Positions 1 through 9,111 of a DNA stretch of 64,000 nucleotides are shown here, piece after piece. The stretch's first letter is position 1; each line of letters starts with the position of its first letter. The translations under genes were made by a program, and so were the position numbers. Source of the stretch: Massilia sp. Root418 (GTDB lineage: Bacteria; Pseudomonadota; Gammaproteobacteria; Burkholderiales; Burkholderiaceae_D); NCBI RefSeq assembly GCF_001425265.1, contig NZ_LMEC01000023.1, positions 186,001-250,000 on the forward strand, given 5' to 3'. Below the pieces are notes generated by a model. The model was given only the letters and a program-made list of their open reading frames with translations, made no database searches and was not told the DNA's origin.

Positions 1-1090
1 AAGCATGGGCTACCAGGTGGCCGTGCTGGAACCATCCGACGACTGCCCGGCAGGGCAGGTTGCGCAGCGCCTGATCAACGCCGGCTACAGCGACAGCCAG
101 GGGCTGGACGTGCTGGCCGCGCAGTGCTTCGCCGTCACCACCGAGTTCGAGAACGTGCCGGCCGGCAGCCTGTCGCGCCTGTCGCAGCACGTCTTCGTGG
201 CGCCCGATGCGCACGGCGTGTCGGTGGCGCAGGACCGCATCGCTGAAAAACGCTTCTTTGTCGGCTGCGCCGCCAAGTCCGGCGTGCAGCCGGCGCCGCA
301 CAAGGTCATCGCCTCGCAGGAGGACATCGCCGCCATCGGCGACGAGCTGCTGCCCGGCATCCTGAAAACCGTGCGCATGGGCTACGACGGCAAGGGCCAG
401 GTGCGCGTGCGCACCCGCGAGGACGTGCGCGCCGCGTTTGAATCGATGGGGCAGGTGACCTGCCTGCTGGAGAAAATGCTGCCGCTGGCCTACGAAGTGT
501 CGGTGCTCACCGCGCGCGGCGCGGACGGCCAGTCGGTGGTCTACCCGATCGCCGAGAACGTGCACCGCGACGGCATCCTGTTCACCACCACGGTGCCGGG
601 TCCCAACGTGTCCGACGATTGCGCCAGGAAGGCGCAGGCGGCGGCGCAAGCCATCGTGGCCGAGCTCGGCTACGTGGGCGTGCTGTGCATCGAATTTTTC
701 GTGCTGGAAGACGGTTCGCTGGTGGTCAACGAAATGGCGCCGCGTCCGCACAACAGCGGGCACTACACCATGGACGCCTGCGTCACCAGCCAGTTCGCGC
801 AGCAGGTGCGCGCCATGGCGCGCCTGCCGCTGGGCGACGTGCGCCAGCACTCGCCGGCCGTGATGCTCAACATCCTGGGCGACCTCTGGTTCACCGACAG
901 CACCGACAGCACGCGCGAGCCGGCCTGGGACCAGGTGCTGGCCCTGCCGGGCGCCAATCTGCACCTGTACGGCAAGGACGACCCGCGCCGCGCGCGCAAG
1001 ATGGGCCACCTGACCTTTGTCGCGCCCACCCTGGCCGAAGCGCAGCGGCAGCTCAACGCCGCCTGCGCCATCCTGGGCATCGCACCGTGA
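1..1090 (+). CDS. purK: N5-carboxyaminoimidazole ribonucleotide synthase PurK, 5' end missing
   Basis: PurK performs the ATP-dependent carboxylation of AIR to N5-CAIR in purine biosynthesis. The frame is open from the first bases, and the first visible residues (SMGYQVAVLEP) match the part of PurK just after the N-terminal dinucleotide-like loop, so roughly 20-30 residues lie outside the window. The ATP-grasp core is visible: a GYDGKGQ stretch near residue 125 of the visible part, then VNEMAPRPHNSGHYT, the signature of the metal/ATP site. The stop overlaps the start of the downstream sua5 gene, so the two are probably co-transcribed and translationally coupled. A purE gene would be expected just upstream. 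Identification is firm; only the start is unknown. Confidence 0.96.
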   Translation, partial: SMGYQVAVLEPSDDCPAGQVAQRLINAGYSDSQGLDVLAAQCFAVTTEFENVPAGSLSRLSQHVFVAPDAHGVSVAQDRIAEKRFFVGCAAKSGVQPAPHKVIASQEDIAAIGDELLPGILKTVRMGYDGKGQVRVRTREDVRAAFESMGQVTCLLEKMLPLAYEVSVLTARGADGQSVVYPIAENVHRDGILFTTTVPGPNVSDDCARKAQAAAQAIVAELGYVGVLCIEFFVLEDGSLVVNEMAPRPHNSGHYTMDACVTSQFAQQVRAMARLPLGDVRQHSPAVMLNILGDLWFTDSTDSTREPAWDQVLALPGANLHLYGKDDPRRARKMGHLTFVAPTLAEAQRQLNAACAILGIAP

Positions 1091-2289
1091 CCGCAGCGCT
1101 CGACCTGGCCGCCATCCGCGCGGCCGCCGTCCTGCTGGAAGCGGGCAAGCTGGTGGCCTTTCCCACCGAGACCGTGTACGGCCTCGGCGCGGACGCTGAA
1201 AACCCGCAGGCCGTGGCGGCCATCTACGCCGCCAAGGGCCGGCCGCAGGACCATCCCGTCATCGTGCACGTCGCGCCGGGCGCCGACCTCGGCTACTGGT
1301 GCAGCGACATCCCCGACGAAGCGTACCAACTGGCCCAAGCCTTCTGGCCCGGTCCGCTGACCATGATCCTCAAGCGCAACGAACACATTCCCGACGCCGT
1401 CTCCGGCGGCCAGGACACGGTGGGCATGCGCTGCCCGTCGCATCCGGTGGCCATTGCCTTGCTGAGCGCCTTCAAGGGCGGCAAGGGCGGGGTGGCGGCG
1501 CCGTCCGCCAACAAGTTCGGCAACGTCAGCCCCACCACCGCGCAGCACGTGCGCGACGAGTTCGGCGCCATGGTGCTGGACGACGCGCAAGCGGCCGAAG
1601 CCGCCGCGCACGCCTACGCTGCCGCCATCACCGCCAGCATGGCGGACCCGGCCGACGCAGGCCCTGGCAGCGCGGTTGCCAACGCCGGCCCGGCCGGCAC
1701 GCCGGCAGTAAATGCAGCAGCTGCGGCAGCGGCAGCGGCAGCGCTGCGCCTGGCCGTGCTGGACGGCGGCTCCAGCCAGGTCGGCATCGAATCGACCATC
1801 CTCGACCTGTCGCGCCTGGCCACGCACGGCCCGGTGCTGCTGCGCCCCGGCCACATCGGCGCGCAGGACATCGCCGACGTCATCGGCGTGATGCCCAACC
1901 TGCCGGACCAGACCGCGCCGCGCGCCTCCGGCACGCTGGAATCGCACTACGCGCCGAAAGCCCCGGTCGCCCTGGTCGACGGCGCCGCGCTGGCGGACAC
2001 GCTGGCCAGGCTGTCCGCCAGGGGCCGCAAGGCCGCCGTCATCCATTACTCGGCCCTGCCGCAGTCCTCGCAGGGCAGCGCGGCCGCAGCGCACCAGCAC
2101 ATGCCGGCCGACGCCGCCGGCTACGCCTTCGGCCTGTACGCCGCGCTGCGCGCCATGGACCAGACCGGCGCCGAATTGATCCTCGTCGAAACCCCGCCAC
2201 AACACGATGCGTGGCTTGGCGTCAACGATCGATTACGGCGCGCAGCATTCGGTTCTTCTGGTATTGTTGAGATGTTCCTGCAATCCTGA
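1087..2289 (+). CDS. sua5: Sua5/YrdC/YwlC-type threonylcarbamoyl-AMP synthase with an alanine-rich insertion
   Basis: This enzyme makes threonylcarbamoyl-AMP from threonine, bicarbonate and ATP for the t6A37 modification of ANN-decoding tRNAs. The start is a GTG at 1087 whose last two bases form the purK stop (GTGA), indicating translational coupling; it gives 400 residues. The YrdC domain shows FPTETVYGLGADA (about residues 24-36), the KGRP motif, and SANKFGNVSPTT. The C-terminal Sua5 domain carries the usual ASGTLESHYAPKAP entry motif. The protein is longer than typical Sua5 because about 50 residues of Ala/Gly/Pro low complexity (about residues 168-220) sit between the LGxxV region and the LDGGxxxxGIESTI strand of YrdC. 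TcdA, which acts on the same nucleoside, is encoded at 16287. Confidence 0.93.
   Translation: MTAALDLAAIRAAAVLLEAGKLVAFPTETVYGLGADAENPQAVAAIYAAKGRPQDHPVIVHVAPGADLGYWCSDIPDEAYQLAQAFWPGPLTMILKRNEHIPDAVSGGQDTVGMRCPSHPVAIALLSAFKGGKGGVAAPSANKFGNVSPTTAQHVRDEFGAMVLDDAQAAEAAAHAYAAAITASMADPADAGPGSAVANAGPAGTPAVNAAAAAAAAAALRLAVLDGGSSQVGIESTILDLSRLATHGPVLLRPGHIGAQDIADVIGVMPNLPDQTAPRASGTLESHYAPKAPVALVDGAALADTLARLSARGRKAAVIHYSALPQSSQGSAAAAHQHMPADAAGYAFGLYAALRAMDQTGAELILVETPPQHDAWLGVNDRLRRAAFGSSGIVEMFLQS
1590..1745 (+). repeat. Alanine-rich low-complexity insert inside sua5
   Basis: This stretch encodes about 50 residues composed largely of Ala, Gly and Pro, ending in a run of ten alanines before the conserved LDGG strand. 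The final part is built from GCA/GCG/GCT codons in a near GCNGCN repeat, which is slippage-prone DNA. It falls where ordinary Sua5 proteins have only a short turn. Confidence 0.75.
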
Positions 2290-2342
2290 AACAGAACCAC
2301 GCCGGAGCGGTCCGGCGCGCATAGCAAGTAGAGGAGGTCGCC

Positions 2343-4007
2343 ATGACCCCAACTTTGTATGCCTGGCTGGCGGCGGCGCTGGCCGGCGCTCCTGCGGCGC
2401 TGCTGGCCGCCGGCGCGCCCCCGGTCCCGGACGCGCCCCCGGTGCTCGCCCCTGTCAGCATGCCCAAACCGGGCGGGGCCGCCACACCCGCCGCCTCGCT
2501 CTTCGCTTCGCCCGCTGCCTCGCCTGCCACGCTTGGCGCAAGCCCGCTTCCCGGCCCGGCCCTGGCTCCGGCCCGGACCCCGGCTCCCATCTCCGCCGCC
2601 GGGCGCCCCGTGCCGCCGCGGGGCACCCTGCTCGCCGGGCCCACGGTCGTGCCCATCGATCTCATCACGGATACGGTGCACAAGCTGGAGCCGGCCTTGC
2701 TGCGCACCCTGCTCAAGCGCCGCGACGGCCTGCTTGCCGTCACCGGCGAGCCGCGCTGCAGCATCGCCGTCCACAGCATGCGCTACCAGACCGTGGGCGG
2801 GCAGGGCGAACCGGCCGACGCCGGCGCCGTCATCATGCTGCCCTCCGGCACCGGCCCGGAGTGCAGCGGGCCGCGGCCCGTGCTGCTGTATGCCCACGGC
2901 ACCGTGCTCGACAAAACCTTCAGCATGGCCCGCCTGAACGGCGAAGCGCGCCTGATCGCCTCCATGTTCGCGGCCCAGGGCTACATCGTGGTGGCGCCCG
3001 ACTACGCCGGCTACGGCAGCTCCAGCCTGCCTTATCACCCCTACCTGAACGCCGAGCAGCAAGCCGGCGACATGGTGGACGCCCTGCGCGCCGCGCGCAC
3101 CGCCTATGCCGCGCTGGGCGCGCATCCGTCGCCGCAGCTCTTCCTCACCGGCTATTCGCAGGGCGGCTTCGTCGCGCTCGCCACGCAGCGCGCCATCCAG
3201 CTGCAGCACGCCGACGAATTCACCGTCACCGCCACCGCCGCGCTGTCCGGTCCCTACGCGCTGGTGAAAATGGCCGACAGCATCTTCAGCGGCCACCCCA
3301 ACACTGGCGTCACCTCTTATCTGCCGCTGCTCACCACGTCCGGCCAGCGCGCCGGCGCCGCCCTGTACGCGGCCCCCGAGGACCTGTACGAAGCGCGCTA
3401 CGCCAGCGGCATCGAAAGCCTGCTGCCCAACAAGGTGCGGCTGGACGACCTGGTCAGCAAAGGCAGGCTGCCCAAGGGTGGCGCGCTGTTCGCGCGCGAC
3501 TCGCAGCCGCAGGCGGCCGACGCCTCCGCCTTTTTCGCGGACAGCAACCTGGTGCGCACCAGCTACCGCAACGCCTACCTGCAGGACATGGCCAGCAACC
3601 CCTGCGAGCGCGACCCGGCCGAACCGCTGGCCTGCAGCCCGCAGCACAATCTGCGCAAATGGATGCAGCGCAACGATCTGCGCACCTACACGCCGTCCTC
3701 GCCGCTGATGCTGTGCGGCGCCGGCAAAGACCCGGTGGTGCCCTTCGCCAACACCGCCGCCACCCATGCCTACTTCAAGGCGCATGGCGCGGCCCCGGTG
3801 CTGGTGGACCTGGAAACGCCGGAAGAGGGCGACCCGTATTTGCCGTTCAAGCAAGCTTTCGCGAAGGAACGCGACACGATGCGCGCCGATGCTGTCAAAA
3901 AGGGTAATGATCCTGTCAAGGCGGTGTCCGATCGATACCACAGCCGGCTGGCCGCGCAGTTCTGTCTGATGGCTGCGCGCAGCTTTTTCCAATCTGCAAT
4001 GCCCTGA
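2343..4007 (+). CDS. Secreted alpha/beta hydrolase (lipase/esterase-like), first of a tandem pair
   Basis: The 554-residue product has an N-terminal signal peptide (hydrophobic residues 5-22, Ala-rich cleavage region) and then a long Pro/Ala-rich linker to about residue 100. The catalytic domain carries the nucleophile elbow GYSQGG with Ser272, an upstream YAHGT oxyanion-type motif, a late CGAGKDPVVP stretch that could supply the acid, and a C-terminal RYHSRL histidine. This pattern resembles secretory lipase/prolyl-oligopeptidase-type hydrolases. The substrate is unknown. A strong Shine-Dalgarno (GAGGAGG) precedes the ATG. The next gene is a clear paralogue, so the pair arose by tandem duplication. 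A role in extracellular ester or polyester breakdown is plausible but inferred. Confidence 0.8.
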   Translation: MTPTLYAWLAAALAGAPAALLAAGAPPVPDAPPVLAPVSMPKPGGAATPAASLFASPAASPATLGASPLPGPALAPARTPAPISAAGRPVPPRGTLLAGPTVVPIDLITDTVHKLEPALLRTLLKRRDGLLAVTGEPRCSIAVHSMRYQTVGGQGEPADAGAVIMLPSGTGPECSGPRPVLLYAHGTVLDKTFSMARLNGEARLIASMFAAQGYIVVAPDYAGYGSSSLPYHPYLNAEQQAGDMVDALRAARTAYAALGAHPSPQLFLTGYSQGGFVALATQRAIQLQHADEFTVTATAALSGPYALVKMADSIFSGHPNTGVTSYLPLLTTSGQRAGAALYAAPEDLYEARYASGIESLLPNKVRLDDLVSKGRLPKGGALFARDSQPQAADASAFFADSNLVRTSYRNAYLQDMASNPCERDPAEPLACSPQHNLRKWMQRNDLRTYTPSSPLMLCGAGKDPVVPFANTAATHAYFKAHGAAPVLVDLETPEEGDPYLPFKQAFAKERDTMRADAVKKGNDPVKAVSDRYHSRLAAQFCLMAARSFFQSAMP

Positions 4008-4048
4008 CTCTGCTATGCTGATTTGACGAAGAAATCAGCGGAGTTGGG

Positions 4049-5599
4049 ATGTTTTACAAGAAGATTGTTGCGAATTCAGTAATGGCGGCCGCAGCGGCCG
4101 CACTGGCCGCACTGGCTGGCTGCGGCGGCGCCGGCGGCACAGGGGGCGGCAGCGGCGGTGGCGGTCCCGCCGGCCCCGGCACCACCATCCCGGTGGTGGT
4201 GGCGCCTTCCCAGCGCGGCAATCTTGTCGGCGGCGCGGCCGCCGTCTCCGCTTATGATGCAGGCGCGCTCAAGCAAATGCTGGAAAGCGTGCAAAGCGGC
4301 ATGAGCGGCATTACCAGCACGCCGCTGTGCGGCGTCAGCACTTATACCGTGCGCTACCATACCATCGGCTCGGCCGGCGAAGACACCGAAGCCAGCGCCG
4401 CCGTCATGCGCCCGACCGGCGCCGACTCCGCCTGCAGCGGCGCGCGCCCGGTGCTGCTGTACGCGCACGGCACGTCGCCGCTGAAATCCTACGATATGAG
4501 CAAGCTGGACGGCACCGAGGCGCGCCTGATCGCCGCCATCTTCGCCGCCCAGGGCTATCTTGTGGTCGCGCCCAATTACGCGGGCTACGCCGGCTCAACG
4601 CTGGGCTACCACGCCTACCTGGACGCCGAACAGCAATCGGCGGACATGGTGGACGGCCTGCGCGCCGCCCGCGCCGCCTTCGGCCAGATCGGCGCCAGCG
4701 CCACGGCTCAGCTCTACGTCACCGGCTATTCCCAGGGCGGCTACGTGGCGCTGGCCACCCAGCGCGCCATGCAGACGCGGCATGCAGCCGAGTTTCCCGT
4801 GACGGCCGCCGCCGGCCTGTCCGGCCCATACGCGCTGCTCAAGTTCGGCGACGCCATGTTCGGCGGCGCCCCCACGCTGGGTGCCACCGCCTTCCTGCCC
4901 ATGCTGGTCAACGCGGGCCAGCACGCCGGCGCGCGCCTGTACGCCGGTCCCGGCGACGTCTATGAAGCGCCGTACGCCGCCGCCATCGAAGACATCCTGC
5001 CCGGCACGGTCAGCCTGGGCGACCTCGCCAGCCAGGGCAGGCTGCCCGCCAGTGCGCTGTTCGCCCTGAACTCGCTGCCGCAGGCCGATGGCAGCAAGGC
5101 CTTCTTCGGAAACGGCCACCTGGTGCGCACCAGCTACCGTGACAGCTACAACGCCGACCTGCAGCAACAGCCCTGCGGCGCCGGCACCACTGCCGCCAAC
5201 GCTGCCAATGCGCTCGCTTGCGCGCCGCAGCATACGCTGCGCCAGTGGCTGAAGAAAAACGACCTGCGCAGCTACACGCCGGCAGCGCCGCTACTGTTGT
5301 GCGGCGGCGACGCCGACCCCCTCGTTCCCTACTACAACACCAGCGCGGCGGCCGACTACTTCCGCGCGCAAAATGCCGCCGGCACGCTGCACGTGGTTAA
5401 TGTCGACTCCACGCCGTCGCTGTTCGGCGACGACTACAGCCAGCCCAAGCTGGGCTTCCTGGCCGCCAAAACCGCGGTGCGCGCCAATGCCGCCCTCAGC
5501 GGCGGCTCCGGCGACGCCGCCGTGCGCGACGCCTACCACGCCGGCCTGGTGGCACCATTCTGCCTGCGGGCCGCGCGCGACTTTTTCCGCGCGCGCTGA
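4049..5599 (+). CDS. Lipoprotein alpha/beta hydrolase, second of the tandem pair
   Basis: The 516-residue product begins with a lipoprotein signal peptide ending in a lipobox (LAGC), followed by a Gly-rich tether, so it should be anchored in the outer membrane. The core parallels the upstream protein segment by segment: YAHGT, VVAPNYAGY, GYSQGG with Ser228, LLCGGDADPLVPY, and a C-terminal DAYHAGL histidine plus FC. The main difference is that this copy is lipidated while the first is probably freely secreted and has a longer linker. The 41-bp gap from the upstream gene suggests co-transcription. Substrate unknown. Confidence 0.8.
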   Translation: MFYKKIVANSVMAAAAAALAALAGCGGAGGTGGGSGGGGPAGPGTTIPVVVAPSQRGNLVGGAAAVSAYDAGALKQMLESVQSGMSGITSTPLCGVSTYTVRYHTIGSAGEDTEASAAVMRPTGADSACSGARPVLLYAHGTSPLKSYDMSKLDGTEARLIAAIFAAQGYLVVAPNYAGYAGSTLGYHAYLDAEQQSADMVDGLRAARAAFGQIGASATAQLYVTGYSQGGYVALATQRAMQTRHAAEFPVTAAAGLSGPYALLKFGDAMFGGAPTLGATAFLPMLVNAGQHAGARLYAGPGDVYEAPYAAAIEDILPGTVSLGDLASQGRLPASALFALNSLPQADGSKAFFGNGHLVRTSYRDSYNADLQQQPCGAGTTAANAANALACAPQHTLRQWLKKNDLRSYTPAAPLLLCGGDADPLVPYYNTSAAADYFRAQNAAGTLHVVNVDSTPSLFGDDYSQPKLGFLAAKTAVRANAALSGGSGDAAVRDAYHAGLVAPFCLRAARDFFRAR

Positions 5600-5753
5600 G
5601 TTGTATCTTGAAAGCAACTAAGTAGCCGTTTAGGCTACGCTGCCCAATTTACAAAAATGCGCTATACAACCTCGGTCCGGGCTGGCATATTAGTTGGGTT
5701 GCAAATAGCACGCTCGTGCGTTTAGAACAAGAAAATTTTTTTCAGGAGATACA

Positions 5754-7127
5754 ATGCGTCACACCAAACTGGCCCTGGCGGTCATGGCTTCGGCTATTCT
5801 GGCCGCTTGCGGCAGCGGCAGCCCAAGCCCCGGCGACCAAACCCTCAAAGTCAAATTCGCCTCGCAGGTGTCGTTCGGCGACAGCCTGTCCGACGTCGGC
5901 AGCTACAAGGTCGGCACCGTGGCAGCCCTGGGCGGCGGCAAATTCACCATCAACGGCAACAACAGCGCCGCCGCGCCTGCGCTGACCGGCAAGATCTGGA
6001 TCGAGCTGCTGGCCGCCCAGTTCGGCCTGCCGGCCCCCTGCGCCGCGCAGACCGGCCTGGACGGCAATGCCGCCAAGGGCTTCAGCGTGCCGGTGCAAAA
6101 CCATACCGGCTGCTACGCCTATGGCCAGGGCGGCGCGCGCGTCACCAACCCGGTCGGCGAAGGCCACAAGCTCACCGGCAGCGAAGTGGGCGCACTGACC
6201 GTGCCCGTGGTGACCCAGGTGAAGAACCACCTGGCAGCCGTGGGCGGCAAGTTCAAGGGTGACGAGATCGTCTTCGTCTGGGGCGGCAATAACGACCTGC
6301 TGGTCGGCCTGGGCGGGCTGTCGGCCGCGGCCACCGCCGCCGGCACCGCCGCCGGCAACACCGCTTTCGCCAACAGCCTGGTTGCCCAGCTGGCGGCCGG
6401 CGCCACCAATCCGCAAACCGCCGCTGCCGCCATCGGCCTGGCGCTGGCCACGGAAAACGCCAAGCCCACCAAGACCGAAACCTCGGTGGTGACCGCTGCC
6501 GTGACTGCCGCCGTCCTGGCCGGCAATACCAGCGCCGCGCTGCCGGCCACGCAGAAAGCCATCGTCGACAAGGCCAAGGCCGACGGCGCCGCCGCCGGCG
6601 CCAAAGCCGGTGCCGACTACGCCGCCGCCAACGGCCCGGCGCTGGTGCCGGCCATGGTTACCGCCGCCAAGGACATCTCGGCCCTGGTGAAAAGCCAGAT
6701 CCTGGCCAACGGCGCCAAGTACGTGGTGGTCAACAACATCCCGGACGTGGCCAACACGCCGTCCGGCCTGTCGCAGTCCGAATCGTCGCGCGCGCTGATC
6801 AACGCCATGGTCAAGGCCTTCAACGACACCCTGAGCGCCGAGCTGGGCACCACCGACAGCGTGCTGATCATCGACACCTTCGCCGAAAGCCACACCCAGG
6901 CCACCAATCCGGCGCCGTACGGCCTGACCAACGTCAAGGAAACCGCGTGCGACCTGACCCCGGCCAAGAACCCGCTGAGCAGCTCGCTGGCGTGTAACGC
7001 GTCGAACCTGAAAGCAGGCGACGTCAGCCACTACTCCTACGCCGACACCGTGCACCCGACCCCGTTCCTGCACCAGCTGCTGGCGCGCTACGTGGCCGAG
7101 AAGATGGTCGTCAAGGGCTGGCTGTAA
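5754..7127 (+). CDS. SGNH/GDSL-family esterase lipoprotein
   Basis: The 457-residue product has a lipoprotein signal peptide (lipobox LAAC, Cys19) and a Ser/Pro-rich tether. Block I is FGDSLSDVG with nucleophile Ser44. A GGNND motif corresponds to the oxyanion blocks, and the C-terminal DTVHPTP supplies Asp431 and His434, the expected catalytic pair. The spacing resembles the long GDSL lipases of the PlaA/autotransporter-passenger type, but no barrel domain follows. Between blocks III and V lies an Ala-rich insertion of roughly 130 residues. A Shine-Dalgarno (CAGGAG) precedes the ATG. Together with the two hydrolases upstream it forms a run of surface or secreted esterases. Confidence 0.87.
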   Translation: MRHTKLALAVMASAILAACGSGSPSPGDQTLKVKFASQVSFGDSLSDVGSYKVGTVAALGGGKFTINGNNSAAAPALTGKIWIELLAAQFGLPAPCAAQTGLDGNAAKGFSVPVQNHTGCYAYGQGGARVTNPVGEGHKLTGSEVGALTVPVVTQVKNHLAAVGGKFKGDEIVFVWGGNNDLLVGLGGLSAAATAAGTAAGNTAFANSLVAQLAAGATNPQTAAAAIGLALATENAKPTKTETSVVTAAVTAAVLAGNTSAALPATQKAIVDKAKADGAAAGAKAGADYAAANGPALVPAMVTAAKDISALVKSQILANGAKYVVVNNIPDVANTPSGLSQSESSRALINAMVKAFNDTLSAELGTTDSVLIIDTFAESHTQATNPAPYGLTNVKETACDLTPAKNPLSSSLACNASNLKAGDVSHYSYADTVHPTPFLHQLLARYVAEKMVVKGWL

Positions 7128-7154
7128 TCACTGCAATTCTGGAGACATGACAAG

Positions 7155-7835
7155 ATGAAAATTCGTATCAATCACGCAGTGAAATTGCTGGCGCTGGCCG
7201 CCGCCATGGGCGCCGCTTCGGGCGCCTCGGCGCAGGCGGCCGGCGAGTGGGTGGTGAAAGCCGGTATCAACAAGATCACGCCCAAGGTCAAGAGCGGCGT
7301 GGTGAGCGCGCCGGCGCTGCCGGAGAGCAAAGCCGACATCGGCGCCGACACCCAGCCCATCTTCACCATCGGCCGCATGCTGACCGACAATATCTCGGTC
7401 GAGCTGGACCTGGGCCTGCCCTACAAGCACAAGATCTACGGCGCCGGTTCGCTGACCGGCACCGGCCAGCTGGCCTCGTCGGAAGTGCTGCCGCCGACCG
7501 TGTTCCTGCAATACCACCTGTTCGAGCCAAGCGCCAGGATCCGCCCGTACGCCGGCGTGGGCCCGACGTTTGCCTACTTCCGCAAGGAAACCGGCTCCGG
7601 CCAGCTGACCGCGCTGCTCAACCCGGGCGGCGACCCGTCCACCTTCTCGATGAAGAACAAGTGGGCCGTCAGCGCGCAGCTGGGCGCCACCATGGCCATC
7701 AACGCCAAGTGGTTCGCGGACGTGAACGTGGTCAAGACCAAGCTGAAGACCTCGGCGCGCTACTCCACCGGCCAGACCATGGACGCCGCGCTCGACCCGC
7801 TGTCGTTCGCCGTCGCGGTCGGCTACCACTTCTAA
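7155..7835 (+). CDS. OmpW family outer-membrane protein
   Basis: The 226-residue product has a signal peptide cleaved after ASA and then the short beta-barrel architecture of OmpW: a WVVKAGINKITPK first strand, a central NISVELDLGLPYKHKI segment, RIRPYAGVGPTFAYF, and a terminal aromatic residue (GYHF) as the Bam targeting signal. OmpW forms a narrow hydrophobic-lined channel thought to let small hydrophobic molecules diffuse laterally. It starts only 27 bp after the GDSL esterase, so it is probably in the same transcript and could take up hydrophobic products released by those enzymes; that link is inference. Confidence 0.9.
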   Translation: MKIRINHAVKLLALAAAMGAASGASAQAAGEWVVKAGINKITPKVKSGVVSAPALPESKADIGADTQPIFTIGRMLTDNISVELDLGLPYKHKIYGAGSLTGTGQLASSEVLPPTVFLQYHLFEPSARIRPYAGVGPTFAYFRKETGSGQLTALLNPGGDPSTFSMKNKWAVSAQLGATMAINAKWFADVNVVKTKLKTSARYSTGQTMDAALDPLSFAVAVGYHF

Positions 7836-7851
7836 GCGCCACGGGCGAAAA

Positions 7852-7871
7852 AAACCGCCGCTAGGCGGTTT
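7852..7871 (-). terminator. Rho-independent terminator, strongest on the minus strand
   Basis: This is a perfect 8-bp stem (AAACCGCC / GGCGGTTT) with a GCTA loop. Read on the minus strand it is followed by a run of seven T, so it suits the converging gcdH transcript. On the plus strand the tail is CCCC, so it is poor for ompW. Confidence 0.8.
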
Positions 7872-7876
7872 CCCCG

Positions 7877-7922
7877 AAAATGGGGTCAGGGTTAATTATT
7901 TAATTAACCCTGACCCCATTTT
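7877..7922. terminator. Long perfect palindrome with poly-T, bidirectional terminator/repeat
   Basis: Two perfectly complementary 22-nt arms (7877-7898 and 7901-7922) are separated by two bases. The plus strand continues into a T run (to 7925), so this terminates ompW; the first arm starts with AAAA, giving T residues for minus-strand read-through. The arm core GGGGTCAGGGTTAAT resembles the GGGGTC/GACCCC palindrome at 17118. Confidence 0.8.
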
Positions 7923-7926
7923 TTTG

Positions 7927-9111
7927 TTACTGGAAGGCTTGGATGCCGGTCTGGGCGCGGCCCAGGATCAGCGCGTGGATGTCGTGCGTGCCTTCGTAGG
8001 TGTTGACCACTTCCAGGTTCACCATGTGGCGGATCACGCCGAACTCGTCGGAAATGCCATTGCCGCCCAGCATGTCGCGCGCCACGCGGGCGATGTCCAG
8101 CGACTTGCCGCAGGAGTTGCGCTTCATCATGGACGTGATTTCCACGGCGGCGGTGCCGGCGTCCTTCATGCGGCCCAGCTGCAGACAGCCCTGCAGGCCC
8201 AGCGTGATCTCGGTCTGCATGTCGGCCAGCTTCTTCTGCACCAGCTGGTTGGCGGCCAGCGGACGGCCGAACTGCTGGCGGTCCATGGTGTACTGGCGCG
8301 CGGTGTGCCAGCACGCTTCGGCCGCGCCCAGCGCGCCCCAGGCGATGCCGTAGCGCGCCGAGTTCAGGCAGGTGAACGGGCCTTTCAGGCCGCGCACGTC
8401 CGGGAAGGCGTTCTCTTCCGGGCAGAACACATTGTCCATCACGATTTCGCCGGTGACCGAGGCGCGCAGGCCGAACTTGCCGTGGATGGCGGGCGCGGAC
8501 AGGCCGGCCATGCCTTTTTCCAGCACGAAGCCGCGGATCGCGCCTTCATCGTCCTTGGCCCACACCACGAACACGTCCGCCACCGGGGAGTTGGTGATCC
8601 ACATCTTGGCGCCGGACAGCGCGTAGCCGCCGGGGACTTTTTTGGCGCGGGTGATCATGGAGCCGGGGTCGGAACCGTGGTTCGGCTCGGTCAGGCCGAA
8701 GCAGCCTATCCATTCGCCGGTGGCCAGCTTGGGCAGGTATTTCTGTTTTTGTTCCTCGGTGCCGAATTCGAAGATGGGCACCATCACCAGCGAGGACTGC
8801 ACGCTCATCATGGAGCGGTAGCCCGAGTCCACGCGCTCGACTTCGCGCGCGATCAGGCCGTAGCTGACGTAGTTCAGGCCGGGACCGCCGTACTGCTCCG
8901 GGATGGTGGGGCCGAGCAGGCCCAGTTCGCCCATCTCGCGGAAGATGCTGGTGTCCATGCGCTCGTGGCGGAACGCCTCCAGGATGCGCGGCGCCAGCTT
9001 GTCCTGGCAGTAAGCGGCGGCGGCGTCGCGCACCATGCGCTCCTCGCTGGTCAGCTGGTCGTTCAGCAACAGGGGATCGTCCCAGTGGAATTGCGCGCGG
9101 GCGTGGCTCAT
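7927..9111 (-). CDS. gcdH: Glutaryl-CoA dehydrogenase
   Basis: GcdH is a soluble FAD flavoenzyme that oxidises and decarboxylates glutaryl-CoA to crotonyl-CoA in lysine/tryptophan and glutarate catabolism, passing electrons to ETF. The 394-residue length is typical. Visible features are GCFGLTEPNHGSDPG (FAD/substrate loop), MWITNSP, the QFGRPLAANQLVQKKLADM segment and the C-terminal TYEGTHDIHALILGR, where Glu373 is the catalytic base. The protein has the GcdH-type YGLIAREVERVDSGYRSMMSVQ region, which separates it from short-chain acyl-CoA dehydrogenases. It converges on ompW across the terminators at 7852-7922. No regulator lies adjacent. Confidence 0.93.
   Translation of the reverse strand: MSHARAQFHWDDPLLLNDQLTSEERMVRDAAAAYCQDKLAPRILEAFRHERMDTSIFREMGELGLLGPTIPEQYGGPGLNYVSYGLIAREVERVDSGYRSMMSVQSSLVMVPIFEFGTEEQKQKYLPKLATGEWIGCFGLTEPNHGSDPGSMITRAKKVPGGYALSGAKMWITNSPVADVFVVWAKDDEGAIRGFVLEKGMAGLSAPAIHGKFGLRASVTGEIVMDNVFCPEENAFPDVRGLKGPFTCLNSARYGIAWGALGAAEACWHTARQYTMDRQQFGRPLAANQLVQKKLADMQTEITLGLQGCLQLGRMKDAGTAAVEITSMMKRNSCGKSLDIARVARDMLGGNGISDEFGVIRHMVNLEVVNTYEGTHDIHALILGRAQTGIQAFQ

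Noticed and set aside
763..2205. A 480-codon minus-strand frame opposite purK and sua5
   Set aside because: It lies entirely across two well-supported genes and has no recognisable domain or ribosome site.
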